Assembly (NCBI GenBank): GCA_017547585.1
Contig: JAFYPH010000059.1
Coordinates: 1-58,333 of the forward strand
Direction: 5' to 3'
Length of the DNA: 58,333 nucleotides
Source: Bacteroidaceae bacterium
GTDB lineage: Bacteria > Bacteroidota > Bacteroidia > Bacteroidales > Bacteroidaceae
Shown in pieces: positions 1-8,317 of this stretch; the first letter of the stretch is position 1; the number at the start of each line of letters is the position of its first letter. Position numbers and translations under genes: made by a program. Below the pieces are notes generated by a model. It did no database searches, had not been told where the DNA came from, and saw nothing but the letters and a program-made list of their open reading frames with translations.

Positions 1-135
1 ACTGGAACTTAAGAAGTATATCCATTACTACAACAATGATAGAATAAAACTGAGACTAAAAGGAAAGAGTCCGGTACAATACCGAACTCTTTACCAATAA
101 ATTTATTTATTAATCCGTCCAACTTTTTGGGGTCA
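1..135 (+). mobile_element. Right end of an IS3-family insertion sequence (partial)
   Basis: The window opens inside an insertion sequence. It holds the last 32 codons of the transposase, a short AT-rich spacer and a terminal inverted repeat ending at GGGGTCA (129-135). The reverse complement of the last 19 bases matches the first 19 bases of the element at 58201 at 16 of 19 positions, so the two ends look like the right and left termini of one kind of element. A near-perfect stem-loop (64-76 with 80-92) spans the end of the transposase reading frame and may stop transcription leaving the element. The other end and any target duplication are outside the window. Confidence 0.85.
2..100 (+). 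CDS. IS3-family transposase (OrfB integrase), C-terminal fragment
   Basis: Only the last 32 residues and the stop codon are present; the frame is open to the window edge. The piece YIHYYNNDRI followed by GKSPVQYR is the characteristic C-terminus of IS3/IS150-type DDE integrases (rve family), which cut and join the element's ends with catalytic acidic residues lying upstream, outside the window. It reads in the same direction as the OrfA start at the right edge. Confidence 0.85.
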   Translation: MELKKYIHYYNNDRIKLRLKGKSPVQYRTLYQ

Positions 136-176
136 GATCATTTAGAATCTGCTCCTTCTTTTTATTGATAGCTTAA

Positions 177-1721
177 CTATTTCTTTCTTGAAATAAGGCT
201 GACTGCAATAATTACTATTGTCGAGATTGGCAATGCGTAAAGTATGGGGTCAATCACATAGTAGGGATAAACATCTATAAGCACCTCGCGTCCGAAGAGG
301 GCGTTGCAGATACCCAAAGGTGCAGCCTCGGCCTTGTGCATGAATCCCAGCACAAAGAGCGAAACGACCAATCCTGTCCACATGCTCGACACAGCTGCGA
401 GGCGAGTGGCTTTCTTCCAATAGAGAGCACAGAAATATGTGGGAAGGAAGGTTGATGCACATACTCCCATAAAGATTGATGTTCCGCGAGCAATGATATT
501 CATGGGCAGTGCGTAGCATACTATGTAGCTGATGATTATGGCAATGAATACGCACAATCTGATCACCTTGGTGTTGCTGCGTTTTTTGTTTTTAAGAGGC
601 GCATAAACATCGGCACCCATCGATGCACCCATTGTGTGGAACAGCGCACTCATCGTGGACATACTTGCCGAAAGTATGCACAGCATGAACAGTGCCGAGA
701 ACCACGAAGGCATAGACTTATCAATGAAATAGGGAATAATCTTGTCAATATCCTGAACAACTTCTGTTGCAACAACGCCCTCTGTCTGATAGAAGAAAAT
801 GTTTGAAAGGGCACCTGCATGATAGATGGCACCTACGGTTACAATGAGGAACAGACAGCCGATGAATACTCCGCGGTTAAGCTGACGTGTGCTCTCAACG
901 GTCATGAAACGAACGGCAAGCTGGGGCTGCGCCAAGCAACCGATACCCACTCCCAGAATGAGCGATGTTACAAGCGAGTACCACTGCGACGAGCCTGTAC
1001 GGGGCATCGAGGTCCAGCCTTCGTGGCCCATTTCTCTGAATCTTTCGGGAACAAGGTCACCCATTTTGCCCAGCGCAATGTTTGCCTCTGTGAATCCCAT
1101 GTCCAGCGTAGAATAGAGGCTGAGCAGCAGGAACAGCATACACAGAAACATTATCGAAGCCTGCATTGCGTCTGTGTACATCACTCCCTTCATTCCTCCG
1201 GCAATAACATATGCTGCAATCACAAGGGTAAAGACAAGCAGTGCCACGTTAAAATCAATGTTGAACATCTGCTCGATGAAGACTGCACCACCCTTCAGCA
1301 CTACTGCTGCATAGAGGGGCATACACAGGAATATTACGAGTCCCGCAAGCACCTGAATGCTTTTCGAGTGGAATCTTCTACCCAGCAACTGCGGGAAGGT
1401 AACGGCATTATACTGCACTCCCAGACGGCGCGTGGGGCGTCCGAAGATGATGAACGCCACAATCACTCCCATGAACATATTGAGCAGACACAGCCACTGC
1501 AGTCCCATTCCATAGGCTGCCGCCGCACCTCCAAAGCCCACAATAGCCGATGCCGAAATAAATGTGGCACCATAAGAGAGAGCCATTACTATGGGGTTCA
1601 TCTTTCTGCCGCCGACAAGATAGTCGTTGGCGCTTGTTGTCTTTTTGTATCCCAAATATCCAAAGAACGAGATTGACAACAGGTATAAAATTACAATTAA
1701 TCCTAAAGCGAATGTATCCAT
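177..1721 (-). CDS. Sodium:solute symporter (SSS family)
   Basis: A 514-residue polytopic inner-membrane protein with about 13 hydrophobic segments, the usual size and pattern of the SSS (sodium:solute symporter) family, which uses the sodium gradient to import small solutes. The family signature is visible as AGGMKGVMYTDAMQ near residues 174-187, and an N-terminal DYLVGGRKM motif follows the first helix. The substrate cannot be read; PutP-, PanF- and acetate-type carriers share these features. It lies 23 bases downstream of the small accessory protein gene and is probably co-transcribed from the promoter at 1943-1974. The stop codon is 41 bases from the IS end, so the insertion has not damaged the gene. 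Confidence 0.85.
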   Translation of the reverse strand: MDTFALGLIVILYLLSISFFGYLGYKKTTSANDYLVGGRKMNPIVMALSYGATFISASAIVGFGGAAAAYGMGLQWLCLLNMFMGVIVAFIIFGRPTRRLGVQYNAVTFPQLLGRRFHSKSIQVLAGLVIFLCMPLYAAVVLKGGAVFIEQMFNIDFNVALLVFTLVIAAYVIAGGMKGVMYTDAMQASIMFLCMLFLLLSLYSTLDMGFTEANIALGKMGDLVPERFREMGHEGWTSMPRTGSSQWYSLVTSLILGVGIGCLAQPQLAVRFMTVESTRQLNRGVFIGCLFLIVTVGAIYHAGALSNIFFYQTEGVVATEVVQDIDKIIPYFIDKSMPSWFSALFMLCILSASMSTMSALFHTMGASMGADVYAPLKNKKRSNTKVIRLCVFIAIIISYIVCYALPMNIIARGTSIFMGVCASTFLPTYFCALYWKKATRLAAVSSMWTGLVVSLFVLGFMHKAEAAPLGICNALFGREVLIDVYPYYVIDPILYALPISTIVIIAVSLISRKK

Positions 1722-1744
1722 TTTCTTAATCCTTCTCCTGCAAA

Positions 1745-1903
1745 TTATTCATTCTCATTCTCGAACTCTTTCTCTGTTTTTACGAATGCGTCGGACTTGT
1801 CGTCCTTGTTCCAACGCGAAAGGCCCCACCATGCTGAAAAAAGCAGGCAGATGAGTGCCAACAGATAGGGTAACCATATTCCCGGATCTTCAATTCCAAA
1901 CAT
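1745..1903 (-). CDS. Symporter small accessory protein
   Basis: A 52-residue protein with one membrane helix. It begins MFGIEDPGIWLPYLLALICL and ends in a charged tail rich in Lys, Asp and Glu. The (M)xGIxDPxIW start followed by a single helix is typical of the small proteins encoded immediately before SSS-type symporters in many bacteria. A longer reading frame starting at 1933 exists, but the promoter at 1943-1974 would put the transcript start near 1936, and conservation begins at the inner Met, so 1903 is chosen. Probable role: stabilising or modulating the symporter. The role is inferred from family and position. Confidence 0.75.
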   Translation of the reverse strand: MFGIEDPGIWLPYLLALICLLFSAWWGLSRWNKDDKSDAFVKTEKEFENENE

Positions 1904-1942
1904 ATTTCTCTTCTTAATATTTTTTAACGTCAATTTCGGCCG

Positions 1943-1974
1943 CGAAGTTAGCTATTTTCCACGATGCGGGCAAA
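1943..1974 (-). promoter_or_regulatory. Bacteroidales-type promoter for the symporter pair
   Basis: On the minus strand TTTG (1974-1971) is followed after 20 bases by TAACTTCG (1950-1943), one base from the TAnnTTTG consensus. The transcript would begin about 30 bases before the accessory-protein start codon. Confidence 0.65.
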
Positions 1975-1980
1975 GAAACT

Positions 1981-2026
1981 TCAAAGAAGATGCAACAAAA
2001 AGCAGCAGTTGTCGCATCTTCTTTGA
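1981..2026 (-). terminator. Stem-loop after the HExxH lipoprotein gene
   Basis: A 13-bp perfect inverted repeat (1981-1993 with 2014-2026) extends further after one mismatch. It stands 37 bases past the stop codon at 2063 and just upstream of the symporter promoter. There is no strong T-run after it on the minus strand, so it may mark the 3' end by processing rather than classical termination. Confidence 0.55.
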
Positions 2027-2062
2027 AAAAACAAACGATTCTTCACAAACTGTGTGTCGGCG

Positions 2063-3391
2063 CTATTGTTTCTCTTCTTTCTTTTTGGGCGTTGTTCCGT
2101 TTATTGTAACATTGTACTTCCACTGTGTCGCAACTTTTTCTGTGTCGTGGGCATTGGGGGTGGCGTTCACCACCAGCCACAAGTGTGACAATCCCTCCTC
2201 GGGAACAGTGTAACGTATCTCTTTTCCGTTGCCATCGACAGTCTGTGTGCGCAGTGCGGCGCTGTAGTCGGCAACAGTGTCGTTCTTCACGGGCAGAAGT
2301 GCGTAGTTCCACTCGCCTTTAATATCCTTGGGCATTTCTCCGTTGAGCGTAATCGTAACCTCGCTGCCTGCTGCGGGAACTTCGAGCTCCACTCCATTGT
2401 AGCCGTAGCATTGGGGAATCATATTCTCGGATACAGTATAGCAATTCTCTTTTCCCTCGATGGCTGTGAGCTTGCTTACGTGTCTGTTAATGTAGGGCCT
2501 TGCATAGGGGCGTATTCTGTCGAGGTCGTATGTGATAAAATGCAGGGCAGCGTCGAAGCACTCGGCGTTGAACTGCTGCTGGCTGATGTTAGTCTGGCTC
2601 TGATAAATGAGTATTGGGTCGTGAACATCGGTATTGTTGCGCCATATGCGGCTCATAATTTCCAACCCGTGCTTCGTCGACCAATATTCGGGAAGGTAGG
2701 GGTTGCAGTACATTGTCTCCTCGCTGAAAGGATAGATGTGGGTGTTTTTCATATAGTTCTTCCAATGGTAGTTCTCCTCGGTCATCCAATGGGGGTTCAC
2801 GTGGAAGAGCATCCATTGCGAGGTTACCTCCCACAGAGCTCCGCTTGCGCTTGTGAGTCCGTCGGCAGCAATCTGTGCTTGGAACGCGTGTCCTATTTCG
2901 TGGGCCACGCAGTTGAATCTCTCTTCTTTCAGACGCGAGGGTGTCACCCATATTGCGCCTATGGTGTTGTCGTATGCGCCGCCATAGGCTGTGCTCTCCT
3001 CGGAGTAGTCGATCATCACCATCATTCTGTATGTGTCGGCAAGCGAGCCGGGGGCGATGAATTTGAGTGTGTCGCGGTAGTAGACGTAGAAACGCTCGGC
3101 AGCAGCCTTCATTGCTTCAAAATCGAATGTCATTTCCGAGTCGTTAAGCTTGGGAGCTTTGGTAATATCCTTTCCGAAACCCTTCTCCCAGAAATATACA
3201 ATGTTGGGAGTGGTGTCCATGCGCTGGTAGCAATATCTGCTAAGGGTGTCGTTGAAGTCCATGTTCTCGAACTCTTTGGGAATGTAGATTTTCTTGCCGC
3301 TGTACTCTATTCTATTGTCTACTCCTGTGCAGGCTGCAAAGAATAGCAACGTCAATGCGGTGATTGCTGAAAGTTTAAATGATAGCTTCAT
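2063..3391 (-). CDS. Secreted HExxH metallopeptidase-like lipoprotein (probably DUF6055)
   Basis: A 442-residue protein with a lipoprotein signal peptide; the lipobox is FFAAC with Cys21 as the predicted lipidated residue. HEIGH at 164-168 is a zinc-metallopeptidase motif, and Glu188, twenty residues after the second His, sits where gluzincins place their third zinc ligand (LWEVTSQW). The C-terminal ~120 residues look like beta-sandwich repeats. The overall layout resembles the Bacteroidetes DUF6055 family, an assignment made from memory of the family. It is the last gene of a run with the AraC regulator 10 bases upstream. Substrate unknown; cell-surface or periplasmic location expected. Confidence 0.6.
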   Translation of the reverse strand: MKLSFKLSAITALTLLFFAACTGVDNRIEYSGKKIYIPKEFENMDFNDTLSRYCYQRMDTTPNIVYFWEKGFGKDITKAPKLNDSEMTFDFEAMKAAAERFYVYYRDTLKFIAPGSLADTYRMMVMIDYSEESTAYGGAYDNTIGAIWVTPSRLKEERFNCVAHEIGHAFQAQIAADGLTSASGALWEVTSQWMLFHVNPHWMTEENYHWKNYMKNTHIYPFSEETMYCNPYLPEYWSTKHGLEIMSRIWRNNTDVHDPILIYQSQTNISQQQFNAECFDAALHFITYDLDRIRPYARPYINRHVSKLTAIEGKENCYTVSENMIPQCYGYNGVELEVPAAGSEVTITLNGEMPKDIKGEWNYALLPVKNDTVADYSAALRTQTVDGNGKEIRYTVPEEGLSHLWLVVNATPNAHDTEKVATQWKYNVTINGTTPKKKEEKQ

Positions 3392-3401
3392 GTGTTTGTG
3401 T

Positions 3402-4262
3402 TTAAAATATTGTGAATGAATTTGATAATCTTTTCTTTCGTGTGTCGCTTGGCGACTCGCCCATTATGCGTCTGTAGTACCTGCTCAGGTACGATTGGTT
3501 GGGGAAATTGTACTCTTCGGTAAGTTCCTGCATGGACTTGTTGGTGTTGTTGAGCTCAAATTTCAGTTGCGAGGATATATAGTAGTCTATAATCTCTTTT
3601 GCCGAGTGTTCGCACACTGATTGGCTGACCTCGTTAAGATAGTTGCTGCTGATATTCAGGCTCTGAGCATAGAAATTTACCTCGCGTGACTGACGATGAT
3701 TATTGAAAAGCTCGCGTATGAATGAGTAAAAATACTCCTTTTTGCTCGAATTTATTTCGCTCTCATTTTCGTCTAACATATTGTTCTTGTGGAAATGATA
3801 TTTCAGAAGCTTCATATAGCATATATATTGGCTCAGTATGGTCGCTTTTGTAAGCTCCGGGTCATCGAGCTTTTCGCACAGTTCCACACTCTTGAAGAGA
3901 CTTTCAATATATGCAGCCTCGTGCTCGCTCCAGTTGATTACTGCGTTTCTTTTCAGCGCCGAAATAAAATTAAAATCAAGCTTATTGAATTCAGCCACAA
4001 GTAGTTTGGGGCTGAAGGCTATAAAATATCCTCTAAAATCGGTACTCACATATATGCGCATGAGAATATCCTGATACGTGAGATTGATTGTTGTGCGGGG
4101 AGTGATGTTGTATTTTTTATAGTTTATCTCTACAACCGCACTGCCCGAGTAACAATACATTAGTATATTGTATTCGCTTTTCACTACATTGCGCGCTGAT
4201 TCATTGTATTGCATGTGTGAGAAAAACGCCGTTTCGTCTATGTTTATATTGGCCATGCTCAT
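3402..4262 (-). CDS. AraC-family transcriptional regulator
   Basis: 286 residues. The N-terminal two thirds is a ligand-sensing region of cupin-like beta pattern; the C-terminal ~100 residues hold two helix-turn-helix units, the second containing the AraC signature YLSRYYRRIMGESPSDTRK. It is placed between the YeiH-type exporter (22 bases upstream) and the HExxH lipoprotein (10 bases downstream), which suggests it regulates this set or itself. The ligand cannot be deduced. Confidence 0.85.
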   Translation of the reverse strand: MSMANINIDETAFFSHMQYNESARNVVKSEYNILMYCYSGSAVVEINYKKYNITPRTTINLTYQDILMRIYVSTDFRGYFIAFSPKLLVAEFNKLDFNFISALKRNAVINWSEHEAAYIESLFKSVELCEKLDDPELTKATILSQYICYMKLLKYHFHKNNMLDENESEINSSKKEYFYSFIRELFNNHRQSREVNFYAQSLNISSNYLNEVSQSVCEHSAKEIIDYYISSQLKFELNNTNKSMQELTEEYNFPNQSYLSRYYRRIMGESPSDTRKKRLSNSFTIF

Positions 4263-4284
4263 TGTCTTTATATTGATTAACAGT

Positions 4285-5265
4285 TTAGAACAAGCAAATA
4301 TAGCATAGACTGATGCTGCTTATTGCAATCCATAGCAATATTCCCATTAATAGTGGCTTGAAACCTACACTTTTAAGAACATCTACCGAAAGTGATGCTC
4401 CAATAAAAAAGAGTGTTATTGTGAGCATTTTGCGTGCGATGAGGTTAATGCCTTTTCCAATAGTTATTCCCCATTCGTAATTCTCGAGCAAATATGTGTT
4501 TATGAGCATTGCTCCAACAAAGAGAATGATGAATGTCGGAACTGAAACTTTTTTATTTTTGCTATTGAAAATAAAGGATGTAATGAAAGCTATTGGAACA
4601 ATCCATAGGGCTCGTGTGAGTTTTATGGTCGTGGCAATTTGCAATGCCTCTTCGCCGTATGCAGCTCCGGCACCAACTACGGAGCTTGTGTCGTGTATAG
4701 CTATTGCTGCCCATGTTCCAAATTGTTGCTGAGTGAGCCCCAGCGAATTGCCTATTGAGGGAAAAATAAATAATGCAATGGCATTGAGAATAAATACAGT
4801 CCCTAATGCTATAGAAATTTCACTCTCTTTAGCTTTAACAATAGGTGCAACTGCTGCAATTGCACTTCCTCCACATATTGCTGTTCCCGAACTTATTAAA
4901 TAGGAAATGTTTTTTTCTATTTTCAAAAATCTGCGTCCAATCAACCATCCTAATACTAATGTTCCAAAGACTGATACAATGGTAAAAAACATACCTTTGC
5001 TGCCCGATGCAATTGACTCGTGGATGTTCATTCCAAAGCCCAGACCCACCACAGAATATTGTAGTAATGTTTTTGACATTTTCTTGTTGAATGTAGCAAA
5101 TGGCTTTCCACAGAACAGAGCAAATATCAAACCTGTGAATAGTGCAAATGGAGGCGTGAGCCATGTTCCACAATGCGAGATTGCAGGAATTGCGCTAAAT
5201 ATGATGGAAACAAAGAAAATGACCAGTATTCCTATGTAAATTACTTTATTGTATCTCTTCAGCAT
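4285..5265 (-). CDS. YeiH/UPF0324-family putative anion exporter
   Basis: 326 residues with about ten hydrophobic helices. Family features are the N-terminal GLIFALFCGKPF segment, the Gly-rich SSGTAICGGSAIAA loop near the middle and the HDTSSVVGAG motif near residue 190, typical of the putative sulfate exporter (PSE, Cons_hypoth698) family. Direction and substrate of transport are not firmly established for the family. It follows tex by 36 bases with no clear promoter of its own, so it may be read from the tex transcript. Confidence 0.8.
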   Translation of the reverse strand: MLKRYNKVIYIGILVIFFVSIIFSAIPAISHCGTWLTPPFALFTGLIFALFCGKPFATFNKKMSKTLLQYSVVGLGFGMNIHESIASGSKGMFFTIVSVFGTLVLGWLIGRRFLKIEKNISYLISSGTAICGGSAIAAVAPIVKAKESEISIALGTVFILNAIALFIFPSIGNSLGLTQQQFGTWAAIAIHDTSSVVGAGAAYGEEALQIATTIKLTRALWIVPIAFITSFIFNSKNKKVSVPTFIILFVGAMLINTYLLENYEWGITIGKGINLIARKMLTITLFFIGASLSVDVLKSVGFKPLLMGILLWIAISSISLCYICLF

Positions 5266-5301
5266 AATATTATCTGATTGACCTCTGAAATTAGCGATGC
5301 A

Positions 5302-7413
5302 TTATATGTCTTTCATCGTCAGGCTTATTCTCTTGCGGTTAAGGTCGACGTCGGTAACCTTTACCATCACTTGCTGTCCCAGCTTTACAACCTCCGAGGG
5401 CGACGACACGAATTTGTTTGTCAGCTGAGAAATGTGCACGAGTCCATCCTGATGCACTCCGATATTGACGAATGCTCCGAAGGCGGTGATGTTGCTGACA
5501 ATTCCCGGAAGCACCATTCCCGGCTTCAGGTCCTCAATTTCGTGTACTGAGGCATCGAAAGAGAATTCCGTCGCCTGTTCGCGCGGGTCGAGTCCGCGTT
5601 TTTTCAGTGCGTCCATAATGTCCGTCAGTGTGGGAAGACCAACAGTGTCGGTAATATAGTCTTTGAGGTTGACTTTTGTGCGAATGTCGCTGTTTGTTAC
5701 AAACTCATTTACGCTGACGCCGCAATCTTTTGCCATCTTTGCAACAATGGCGTACGACTCGGGGTGCACGGCTGTCGCGTCGAGTGGCTCGCTGCCGCCA
5801 ATCACGCGCAGGAATCCTGCCGACTGCTCGAAGGCCTTGCTGCCGAGGCGAGGAACTTTGAGCAGCTCTTTGCGTGTGCGGAAATCTCCGTTTGCTGCGC
5901 GATAGTTGACGATGTTTGCTGCAAGCGCGGGGCCAAGGCCCGAAATGTGCGTGAGTATCTGCTTGGTTGCAGTGTTTACGTTCACTCCCACAAGGTTCAC
6001 GCAGCTCTCGACTACAGTGTCGAGTCTATCTTTCAGCTTCGTCTGGTCCACACTATGCTGGTACTGCCCCACTCCTATCGAGCGCGGCTCAATCTTTACA
6101 AGCTCCGACAGAGGGTCAATCAATCGGCGGCCGATAGATACGGCTCCGCGCACGGTAACATCCTCGTTGGGGAACTCCTCGCGTGCTACTGCCGATGCTG
6201 AATATATTGAGGCTCCATCCTCGTTCACCACAAAAATCTGCGGCGCGAGTCCCAGGCGGCGCACAAACTGCTCAGTCTCGCGTCCCGCTGTTCCGTTGCC
6301 GATGGCAAAGGCCTGAATATTGTACTCCTTTACATATTTTTCTATTTTGTTAGCTGCCCCCTCGCGGTCATTCTGTGGCGGATGGGGGTAGATTACCGAA
6401 TGTGTCACAAGGTTGCCCTGCGAGTCGAGTACTACCACCTTGCATCCTGTGCGGAATCCGGGGTCGATGGCAAGCACGCGCTTCTGTCCCAATGGAGCTG
6501 ATAGCAGCAGCTGACGAAGATTCTCGGCAAAGACTGCGATAGCCTCGTCGTCGGCGCGCTCCTTTGCTACGTTTTTCGTTTCATTCTCGATGGATGGCTC
6601 GAGCAACCTTTTGTATCCGTCCTCGATGGCAGCGGTCATATATTTGCGCGTGGCCGAATTTCTCTTTATAAAGTGGCGAGACAACTGCTCCAAAATATAT
6701 TCTGGCTCCACAGAGACAGAGAGTCGCAGAATGCCCTCTTCTTCGCCGCGCATCATTGCAAGCACTCTGTGCGAGGATACGCGCGCAACCTGTGCCGATG
6801 CTTCGTAGTAGTCGGAGTATTTTATGCCCTCGGCCTCTTTTCCTTTGATTACTTTCGACTTTATTGCTCCGTAGCGGTTGAATGAACGGCGCACGACACT
6901 GCGTGCATACTCGTCTTCGGAGACGCGTTCGGCAATAATGTCGCATGCTCCCGCAAGAGCATCTTCGGCAGTTGCAACATCTTCGTTAATGTAGTTTTTT
7001 GCAAGAATGGCTGCGTCGCCTCTCTGCTGTGCAAAGATAATGTCGGCGAGAGGCTCAAGGCCGCGCTCGCGGGCAATCGTTGCGCGTGTGCGGCGTTTGG
7101 GACGGTAAGGCAGATAAATATCCTCCAGCTCCACAGAATCGAAGCACTCTGTGATGCGTTTTTTAAGCTCTTCTGTCAGTTTACCCTGCTCATCGATGGT
7201 GGCAATGACAGTCTCTTTGCGACGTTGCAGTTCGCTGTATTTTTCGTGCAGCTCTTTTATTTTGCCTATTGCAACCTCGTCGAGCGAGCCCGTTGCTTCC
7301 TTCCTGTATCGTGCAATGAAAGGGACGGTTGCCCCGTCCATCAACAATTCCACAGTACCACGCACCTGCTTAACGCCAATGCCCAATTCCTTTGCTATAA
7401 TATCTGCCAACAT
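5302..7413 (-). CDS. tex: Tex-family RNA-binding transcription accessory protein
   Basis: 703 residues from the chosen Met. Order of domains: N-terminal helical Tex domain, an RNase H-like YqgF fold with the VLAIDPGFRTGCK motif, a helix-hairpin-helix pair (HISGLGPALA), and a C-terminal S1 RNA-binding domain containing ITAFGAFVNIGVHQDGLVHIS. Tex binds nucleic acid and is linked to transcription in bacteria. Length is normal for the family (~700-780). An in-frame Met eleven residues upstream exists, but homologues begin near MLADIIAKELG and a -7 box lies immediately before it, so 7413 is used. Confidence 0.92.
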   Translation of the reverse strand: MLADIIAKELGIGVKQVRGTVELLMDGATVPFIARYRKEATGSLDEVAIGKIKELHEKYSELQRRKETVIATIDEQGKLTEELKKRITECFDSVELEDIYLPYRPKRRTRATIARERGLEPLADIIFAQQRGDAAILAKNYINEDVATAEDALAGACDIIAERVSEDEYARSVVRRSFNRYGAIKSKVIKGKEAEGIKYSDYYEASAQVARVSSHRVLAMMRGEEEGILRLSVSVEPEYILEQLSRHFIKRNSATRKYMTAAIEDGYKRLLEPSIENETKNVAKERADDEAIAVFAENLRQLLLSAPLGQKRVLAIDPGFRTGCKVVVLDSQGNLVTHSVIYPHPPQNDREGAANKIEKYVKEYNIQAFAIGNGTAGRETEQFVRRLGLAPQIFVVNEDGASIYSASAVAREEFPNEDVTVRGAVSIGRRLIDPLSELVKIEPRSIGVGQYQHSVDQTKLKDRLDTVVESCVNLVGVNVNTATKQILTHISGLGPALAANIVNYRAANGDFRTRKELLKVPRLGSKAFEQSAGFLRVIGGSEPLDATAVHPESYAIVAKMAKDCGVSVNEFVTNSDIRTKVNLKDYITDTVGLPTLTDIMDALKKRGLDPREQATEFSFDASVHEIEDLKPGMVLPGIVSNITAFGAFVNIGVHQDGLVHISQLTNKFVSSPSEVVKLGQQVMVKVTDVDLNRKRISLTMKDI

Positions 7414-7433
7414 ATGTTTCTGTAATTTATGGG

Positions 7434-7441
7434 CGAAGATA
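7434..7441 (-). promoter_or_regulatory. Candidate -7 box for tex
   Basis: TATCTTCG on the minus strand, one base from TAnnTTTG, lies about 20 bases before the tex start codon. No TTTG element is seen at the usual distance because that stretch is the terminator of the upstream gene. Confidence 0.4.
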
Positions 7442-7444
7442 CTC

Positions 7445-7485
7445 AAAAAAACTCAAACAGCGCTATCAGGCTCTTTGAGTTTTAT
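7445..7485 (-). terminator. Intrinsic terminator of the nitroreductase gene
   Basis: A 9-10 bp stem (7448-7457 with 7474-7483) is followed on the minus strand by a run of T. It lies about 40 bases past the nitroreductase stop codon and directly abuts the tex -7 box. Confidence 0.8.
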
Positions 7486-7521
7486 GAAAAAGGTGGGCGA
7501 TTGTGCCCTTTTGGACAACAA

Positions 7522-8124
7522 TTACTCAAAAACCAACACCCTCTCTTCGAGTGGCAGGAAACTTTTTTTCTCGGGAGTGTCCAGCGGTGCTCCGAAAGGC
7601 ATTTGTGCCACAAGCTGCCATGTGTCGGGCAATGAGAATATCTTTTTAACATCCTCCTCGACAAGCTCTCCATAGTGCTGCAACGATGCCCCCAAGTGAA
7701 GGTCGCTCAGCAGCAGCCACAATGCATATTGGTGCATGGCCGAAGTATGCTGCGAGTAGACGGGAAAGGCCTCCGAGTACAAAGGATAGTTCTTCTTCAG
7801 GACTTCTATTGTGTGGCTATCCTCGAAGAAGAGAATTGTTCCGTATCCGGCAGCAAAAGAGCTCTCAATTTTTTTTCGGCTCTTCTCAAAAGCATCGTGC
7901 GGCAGAATGCGCGAAATCTTTTCGCACACAAGATTCCAAAAACGGTCGTGCGACTCGTCAAATAGTACAATCATCCTCGACGATTGAGAATTGAAAGCCG
8001 ACGGGGTGTGCATGGCCGCGAAGCGAACCACTCTTTCAATCTCCTTTTTATCTACTCTCACCTCTCTGCTCAAACGATAGTGTGAGCGGCGTCTTTTAAA
8101 AAAATCTTCTATACAGGCACTCAT
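7522..8124 (-). CDS. Nitroreductase-family FMN oxidoreductase
   Basis: 200 residues from the chosen Met (an upstream in-frame Met eight codons earlier is less likely). It begins with a short helix and RRRSHYRLS, the position of the phosphate-binding Arg/Ser cluster in nitroreductases, and has HTPSAFNSQSSRM, the family's SAxNxQ flavin-contact motif. It looks like the short subgroup that includes yeast Frm2/Hbn1 and bacterial YfhC-like proteins: flavin-dependent, NAD(P)H-using reductases of nitro compounds or quinones. Transcribed alone, with its own terminator, divergently from ferritin, which suits an oxidative-stress theme but does not prove it. Confidence 0.8.
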   Translation of the reverse strand: MSACIEDFFKRRRSHYRLSREVRVDKKEIERVVRFAAMHTPSAFNSQSSRMIVLFDESHDRFWNLVCEKISRILPHDAFEKSRKKIESSFAAGYGTILFFEDSHTIEVLKKNYPLYSEAFPVYSQHTSAMHQYALWLLLSDLHLGASLQHYGELVEEDVKKIFSLPDTWQLVAQMPFGAPLDTPEKKSFLPLEERVLVFE

Positions 8125-8246
8125 AAATTCACTTTTTACTATAAACAAACGACGCGCCCCGAAAAGTGATAGAGAATTATAAAATGAATGCTGCCATTGT
8201 TAAAAAATGCAAAAACCGAAATGTAAACATCGGTGCTTTTCTTTTT

Positions 8247-8273
8247 TTTGCGGCAATCGCAATACTATATTTG
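8247..8273 (+). promoter_or_regulatory. Promoter of the ferritin gene
   Basis: A perfect -7 box TATATTTG (8266-8273) lies 44 bases before the start codon. The nearest TTTG (8247-8250) is only 15 bases upstream, shorter than the usual 19-21, so the -33 assignment is weak. No second regulatory site was recognised. Confidence 0.55.
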
Positions 8274-8317
8274 CATAATTCCTGCTTGTAGGAAGAAACC
8301 AACGTAAATAGATAATT

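Noticed and set aside
819-1676. 285-residue open frame antisense to the symporter gene
   Set aside because: Rich in His, Gln and Glu, opposite a complete membrane transporter; no homology signs.
2411-3346. 311-residue open frame antisense to the HExxH lipoprotein gene
   Set aside because: Shadow of the lipoprotein gene, with no plausible start region.
7454-7480. Inverted repeat considered as an operator for tex
   Set aside because: The T-run on the minus strand and its place after the nitroreductase stop explain it as a terminator.
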